Below are positions 60,191 to 64,000 of a stretch of 64,000 nt of DNA, one piece after another (position 1 is the stretch's first letter; each line of letters opens with the position of its first letter). The notes below the pieces were generated by a model. It did not search any database, had not been told where the DNA came from, and saw only the letters and a program-made list of their open reading frames with translations. Location: positions 2,220,001 to 2,284,000 of the forward strand of contig JBGVUE010000001.1 of assembly GCA_041861885.1 (NCBI GenBank). The letters are read 5' to 3'. Made by a program: the position numbers and the translations under genes. The stretch comes from Haloimpatiens sp. FM7315. GTDB taxonomy: Bacteria > Bacillota > Clostridia > Clostridiales > Clostridiaceae.

Positions 60191-60526
60191 TTAAATATTA
60201 TTTAAAGCCTCTTCAATGCTATCATATAATTTTATTATCTTAAACATGCCAGACAACTCAAAAACCCTCTTTATTGTTTCATTGACATTCGTTACACAAA
60301 CATTCCCACCATTTCTAATAAGTCTTTTATATCTCCCTATTACAACACCTATACCAGAACTATCCATGAAAGTAACACCCTCAAAATTCATTATAAGTTT
60401 ATTTGCATTTTCTATATCTAACCTGTTATCTATCTTATTTCTAACTTCTTCTGCACTATGATGATCTAATTCCCCCATCATATAAGTAATAACTACATTC
60501 CCGGACTTATGGAACTTCAAATACAT
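60191..60526 (-). CDS. spoIIAA: anti-sigma F factor antagonist SpoIIAA
   Basis: 111 residues, STAS domain. The phosphorylated Ser is in [16 protein letters not shown] (about residue 57). Dephosphorylated by SpoIIE, it displaces SigF from SpoIIAB. First gene of the operon; ATG has GGAGGGATTTAG upstream. The 135-base gap before the methyltransferase gene should hold the promoter. Confidence 0.97.
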   Translation of the reverse strand: MYLKFHKSGNVVITYMMGELDHHSAEEVRNKIDNRLDIENANKLIMNFEGVTFMDSSGIGVVIGRYKRLIRNGGNVCVTNVNETIKRVFELSGMFKIIKLYDSIEEALNNI

Positions 60527-60661
60527 CTAAATCCCTCCATACCATATATATATATTAGGTGTTTTTACTGTAATTCATATATAAATATCTCCTTATTACA
60601 TTCTATATAATTGATTTTTTTCCTTCTTTTTCTAATTTTTTTTACATTTTGTTAATATTTT

Positions 60662-62417
60662 TTATTTTTCTTCCTGAAAATTTCTTTCTATTATGGTTAT
60701 TTCCTCTTTGCTAAGTTCAAAAAATGTATATAAATCATTTTCACAGTTTAATTTCATCATAGTTGGAATACATAATTTCATTAGATTATTAGGATAATAT
60801 TCATAAAGATCCCCACCTAATTTTTTTGCAAAAGTTTTAAAATAAAACTCATATACCTTACTATTTAATAAAAACAATAAATAATCATAGGTAAAAGGAA
60901 CGTTATCTTTAAGTTTTAGACAGTAGACATCTGCACTAAAAAAACTTCCTTTATCTAAAGCAAATCGATTTTTACTTGACTTATAAGGAAACACTATTTT
61001 TTCACCTAAAAAAACCTCAGGCACTCTGCCCCATTGAAGCTCATACCATTTTCTAATTCCCTTTTCACACTCTCTTCTTTTCAGAAGTTTTTCTTTAAAG
61101 TTTTTAATATGATTGATTGTATTTTTATAATTATCCTCATTTTGGATACTATCGGAGTAAATTAAATATTTGTCTCCTCTTAAAACCTTAAATTGTTGTA
61201 TGTAACTGCTCTTTATCCAAGGTTTTATAAGTTCTCTTTCAATTTTTTCTCTAATTATATCCTCACCATTAACTACAAAAGCCTTATCACAACCTGTAAT
61301 AATTCCTTGAAAACTTGTGCATATATTATTTAAAGTAGTAAAACTTTTTTCTTCTATTTTATTTATTATATTTCTTTCTTCTTCACTTCTTAAAATCCAC
61401 CCTTTATTGTTAAGCAAATTTTTGTTCAATAAAAACTCTTTATGGAAATCATTTTTATCCTCAAACAAAGACTTACAAAATTTATTCTTATCTTTTCCAA
61501 TATTTCGCCTAGGTTTAATTACTTTTATGTCATAATCAATAGACCTATGATTTTTCAAAAAACTATTACAGGATCTATTCCAACACCTTTAAAAGGCCTT
61601 ATGCCATAAAAATCTACAAGGGTGTCTATAGAACACATTTCTTTTAAAACCTTTCTAAGCTCCTCTCCACTTGGAGATTCCAAAAAATACCTAGATGTTA
61701 TAAAAGTTATTAGTCCCTCTTTATTAATACTACTTATTGCTTTTTAAAAAAGCAATAAGATACATCAGCTTTATCCTTATATATACCTTTATATAAGAGC
61801 TTTAAAGCTTTTGAATACTCCTTGTCTACAGCTTTTTGGCCTATATAAGGAGGATTTCCAATGAATATATCAAATTTAGTATCTATCTTTTCTTTTAAAA
61901 AATCACATTTTTTTATGTTTTTACTATAAACATTAGTTAAAGAATAAAAATCTATTATTAATATTTTTAATGCGGTTTCGTCTACATCAAAACCATATAA
62001 ATTATTTTTTAAAATATGTTCATCAATATTTTCTAAATTTAAATTTAAATTATGTATTTTATTTATTCTATTTATATTTTTTACATATATCTCTTTTAAA
62101 ATAAGATAACATGGAATCAAAATATTTCCACTTCCGCAAGCAGGATCTACTATTTTTTTATAAGGATTGTTAACTATTATTTCTTCCTTAATAGTTCTTT
62201 TTATCATATATTTTGATATACACTTTGGTGTGTAAACGACACCTTTTAATTTTAATTTTAATAATATATCATTATAAAGCTCTCCAAACAATACATTTTG
62301 TTCCATATGTAGCTTATTTTTATAATTATTAATTCCCTGCTTTTTGTACAATATATCTATAGGGCTTAAAATTATTTCATATAATTCATTTATGCATTTT
62401 ACAAATAATTCCGTCAT
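60662..62417 (-). CDS. CamA-like orphan adenine-specific DNA methyltransferase (two frameshifts)
   Basis: Restored length is about 585 residues. The N-terminal half has the SAM-binding motif VDPACGSGNILIP (near 95) and the catalytic IGNPPYIG (near 190); the C-terminal half is a TaqI/Eco57I-like target-recognition domain with TSFQGIITGCDKAF, RRECEKGIRKWYELQWGR and FPYKSSKNRFALD. Those blocks, as I remember them, recur almost word for word in CamA (CD2758) of Clostridioides difficile, which is 577 residues, methylates CAAAAA and is needed for normal sporulation. No restriction gene is adjacent. The gene lies directly upstream of spoIIAA on the same strand. Frame repairs: T5 at 61741-61745 (A-run on the minus strand mirrored) and the T6 run opposite 61557-61562. 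Target specificity here is not known. Confidence 0.87.
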
Positions 62418-62502
62418 GTTCTACACTCCCTTATATAAAATAGTGATTTTTCTTGAATTTAAATTATAAAAAGTATAACATATATTAGAGGTGATTTAAA
62501 AT

Positions 62503-63513
62503 ATGAAAAAGAAAATTATTCCCTTAATAATAGCAATATCCATAACTTTATATGCTACAGGTTGTGGAAGAGTTTCTGTAGAAAATAATGCAAAGGAAAA
62601 AATAGATATTTCAGCCACTAATGAAAACGATTCAAGTGAGGCTCCAAAAGAAAATACTACATTAAAAACTCAAGGCCAAGTTTCTAAACCAGAAACTCAA
62701 TCAAATAAAGAAGATTCTAATTCAAAAAATAACAAGGAAAATCAAAAAAGCTCTGAAAATATTAATAAGATTTCTTCAGAAAATAAATCTTCTAACAATA
62801 CTTCTATTAATACATCTAATAAAGAAATAAGCTGGTATTACGTCCCAAGAACTGATGGTGTTCCACCAAGATGCGTTGAAAGTGCCACAAACATTCTAAA
62901 TAAATACGATACCTATTATTTAGGTAACACCTCAAATAAAACCATATACTTAACTTTTGATGAGGGTTACGAAAATGGATACAGTTCTAAAATACTTGAC
63001 ATTCTAAAAGAAAACAAGGTAAAAGCAGCTTTTTTTGTAACCACTCCCTATATAGAATCAAATAAGGAACTTATTAAAAGAATGGTTGATGAAGGTCATT
63101 TAGTATGTAATCATTCAACCCATCATCCTTCAATGGCTTCAATAAATGATTTAAGTAAGTTCAATGGAGAATTCAGTGTCTGTGAAAAAGCCTATAAAGA
63201 GGTTATAGGAAAAGATATGCCTAAATTTTTTAGACCACCTATGGGAAAATTTAGCGAAACATCTTTGAAAAGGACCAAAGATTTAGGTTATAAAACTATA
63301 TTTTGGAGCTTTGCCTATGGGGATTGGCAAACAGATAAGCAGCCAACTCAAGATAAGGCAAAGAAAACAATAATGGAAAGACTTCATCCAGGGGCAATAT
63401 ACCTTTTACATGCAGTTTCAAAAACCAATACTGAAGTATTAGACGAAGTAATAAAGAATATAAAATCCCAAGGATATAGCTTTAAAACATTAAATGACTT
63501 ACCTAACTACTAA
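62503..63513 (+). CDS. pdaA: polysaccharide deacetylase, PdaA-like (delta-lactam de-N-acetylase), lipoprotein
   Basis: 336 residues, intact. An N-terminal signal ends at the lipobox YATGC (Cys 21). A 90-residue Ser/Asn/Lys-rich linker follows, then the NodB domain: TIYLTFDEGYENGYS, LVCNHSTHHPSM, FFRPPMGKFSE, and a terminal YLLHAVSK. The sequence TDGVPPRCVESA just before the domain and the Glu in place of the second Asp of TFDDG are PdaA features. PdaA deacetylates muramic acid during spore cortex delta-lactam formation. Lies divergent from the CamA-like gene. Confidence 0.9.
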   Translation: MKKKIIPLIIAISITLYATGCGRVSVENNAKEKIDISATNENDSSEAPKENTTLKTQGQVSKPETQSNKEDSNSKNNKENQKSSENINKISSENKSSNNTSINTSNKEISWYYVPRTDGVPPRCVESATNILNKYDTYYLGNTSNKTIYLTFDEGYENGYSSKILDILKENKVKAAFFVTTPYIESNKELIKRMVDEGHLVCNHSTHHPSMASINDLSKFNGEFSVCEKAYKEVIGKDMPKFFRPPMGKFSETSLKRTKDLGYKTIFWSFAYGDWQTDKQPTQDKAKKTIMERLHPGAIYLLHAVSKTNTEVLDEVIKNIKSQGYSFKTLNDLPNY

Positions 63514-63544
63514 GTTTTATGAAAATAAGTTTACCACAAATATA

Positions 63545-63604
63545 AAAAATGCAGTATATTGTTTTTCAAAATTAAAATTTGAAATACATATACTGCATTT
63601 AAAT
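63545..63604. terminator. nested-hairpin terminator
   Basis: Outer arms AAATGCAGTATA / TATACTGCATTT and an inner A/T stem TTTCAAA / TTTGAAA, between convergent pdaA and the edge gene. Confidence 0.65.
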
Positions 63605-63672
63605 TTCTTAGTGCTAAACCCAGCTAGGATTAAAATTAAACTTTTAATAATTCAACAATATATGCCTATTTT

Positions 63673-64000
63673 TTAGCAGATTAACATATATAAAAAGTGA
63701 GCTGATATACCTGCCCCAAGGCCTCCTACTGTATGACTTATTATTGCTTTGCCAGTAAGTTCTCTACAGTTTAAACTATCCATCATAGCAACATGAGTGC
63801 TTAAATATCCACTCCAACACATGCCCATAGCTGTAAATACAGCTATTTCATTTCCACCAATTACACCATTTTTCAAAAAGTCTGGTACTAAACTTATAGC
63901 CGCTCCTACAGCTCCAAGTGCAGTAACTGGAAATGCAATGGCCTGAGAGTTATGAAAACCTAATAAAGGTTTTATGATAAAGCTTAATTTATCTCCTATC
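63673..64000 (-). CDS. multi-pass membrane protein, nucleoside-recognition (Gate)-like, cut by the window edge
   Basis: Open from the stop at 63673 to the right edge, giving the last 109 residues of a longer protein. At least three hydrophobic segments are visible; IIKPLLGFHNSQAIAFPVTALGAVG and NEIAVFTAMGMCWSGYLSTHVAMMDSLN look like the Gate/nucleoside-recognition fold seen in YjiH and spore membrane proteins, ending in GKAIISHTVGGLGAGISAHFLYML. I am confident it is a membrane protein and less so about the family. The start is not in the window. Confidence 0.6.
   Translation of the reverse strand, partial: IGDKLSFIIKPLLGFHNSQAIAFPVTALGAVGAAISLVPDFLKNGVIGGNEIAVFTAMGMCWSGYLSTHVAMMDSLNCRELTGKAIISHTVGGLGAGISAHFLYMLIC

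Noticed and set aside
60527..60661. Possible sigma-H promoter before spoIIAA (AAGGAG … GAAT)
   Set aside because: The two elements are only about 13 bases apart, against the roughly 17-18 expected, so the match is not good enough to call.
1..64000. Pseudogene island or phase-variable loci as explanation of the many broken frames
   Set aside because: Breaks are spread evenly over unrelated housekeeping genes and always sit in homopolymers; decay or phase variation would not hit asd, hprK, rnz and sigF together.
1..64000. CRISPR arrays, insertion sequences, prophage or integrase-borne islands
   Set aside because: No regularly spaced repeats, transposase or integrase motifs, or phage structural genes were found.

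Overview
The window looks like chromosomal DNA of a spore-forming, anaerobic, low-GC Firmicute, most likely Clostridium sensu stricto. The base composition is strongly A/T, ribosome binding sites are GGAGG-type, and TTG/GTG starts are used. It carries spoIIAA-spoIIAB-sigF, spoVAC-spoVAD-spoVAE, yunB and pdaA-like sporulation genes, T-box, TPP and purine leader RNAs, and activases of the 2-hydroxyacyl-CoA dehydratase type. The species cannot be fixed from sequence alone.

The dominant technical feature is about 40 apparent frameshifts in 26 genes. Nearly all are one base missing from an A/T (rarely G) homopolymer, and restoring it rejoins a canonical protein, including housekeeping genes (asd, hprK, pepA, rnz, sigF, thiC). 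I read these as sequencing or assembly indels, not pseudogenes, and annotate the restored genes over their full span.

Layout. 0-5 kb: Maf (cut by the edge), SPOR, NlpC/P60 and GNAT proteins, pepA, and a Met-rich protein. 5-6.5 kb: asnA behind a T-box leader with a clear promoter. 6.6-12.6 kb: PAP2 phosphatase, lytic transglycosylase-coaE-polA, glutaminase. 12.7 kb: tRNA-Leu(CAA). 13-17.5 kb: EamA transporter, secreted ComEC-like metallo-hydrolase, NatAB-type ABC exporter. 17.6-19.3 kb: thiC under a TPP riboswitch. 19.4-23.4 kb: AraC regulator, asd, polysaccharide deacetylase, RNase Z. 23.5-27 kb: purine permease under a guanine-type riboswitch, then a Pit phosphate transporter with its DUF47 partner. 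27-36 kb: histidine phosphatase, TIM-barrel isomerase, CPBP protease, alanyl-tRNA editing protein, a three-gene activase cluster, amidase, lipoprotein.

36.1-44.3 kb holds the least familiar block: a roughly 1,620-residue protein with an HD domain, a helical repeat region, a NadD-like nucleotidyltransferase domain and further C-terminal domains. It is followed on the same strand by a lactate/malate-dehydrogenase-like NAD-binding protein, a cysteine-rich flavoprotein and a PHP phosphoesterase. 44.4-53.7 kb: M18 aminopeptidase, CorA transporter, hprK, DUF896, MTA phosphorylase, MTA/SAH deaminase, HflX, Hpt.

53.7-63.5 kb is a sporulation and cell-wall block: yunB, a class A PBP, spoVAE-D-C, spoIIA operon, then a DNA adenine methyltransferase strikingly like Clostridioides difficile CamA, and pdaA. 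A membrane protein is cut by the right edge. No CRISPR array, insertion sequence, prophage or rRNA was seen.
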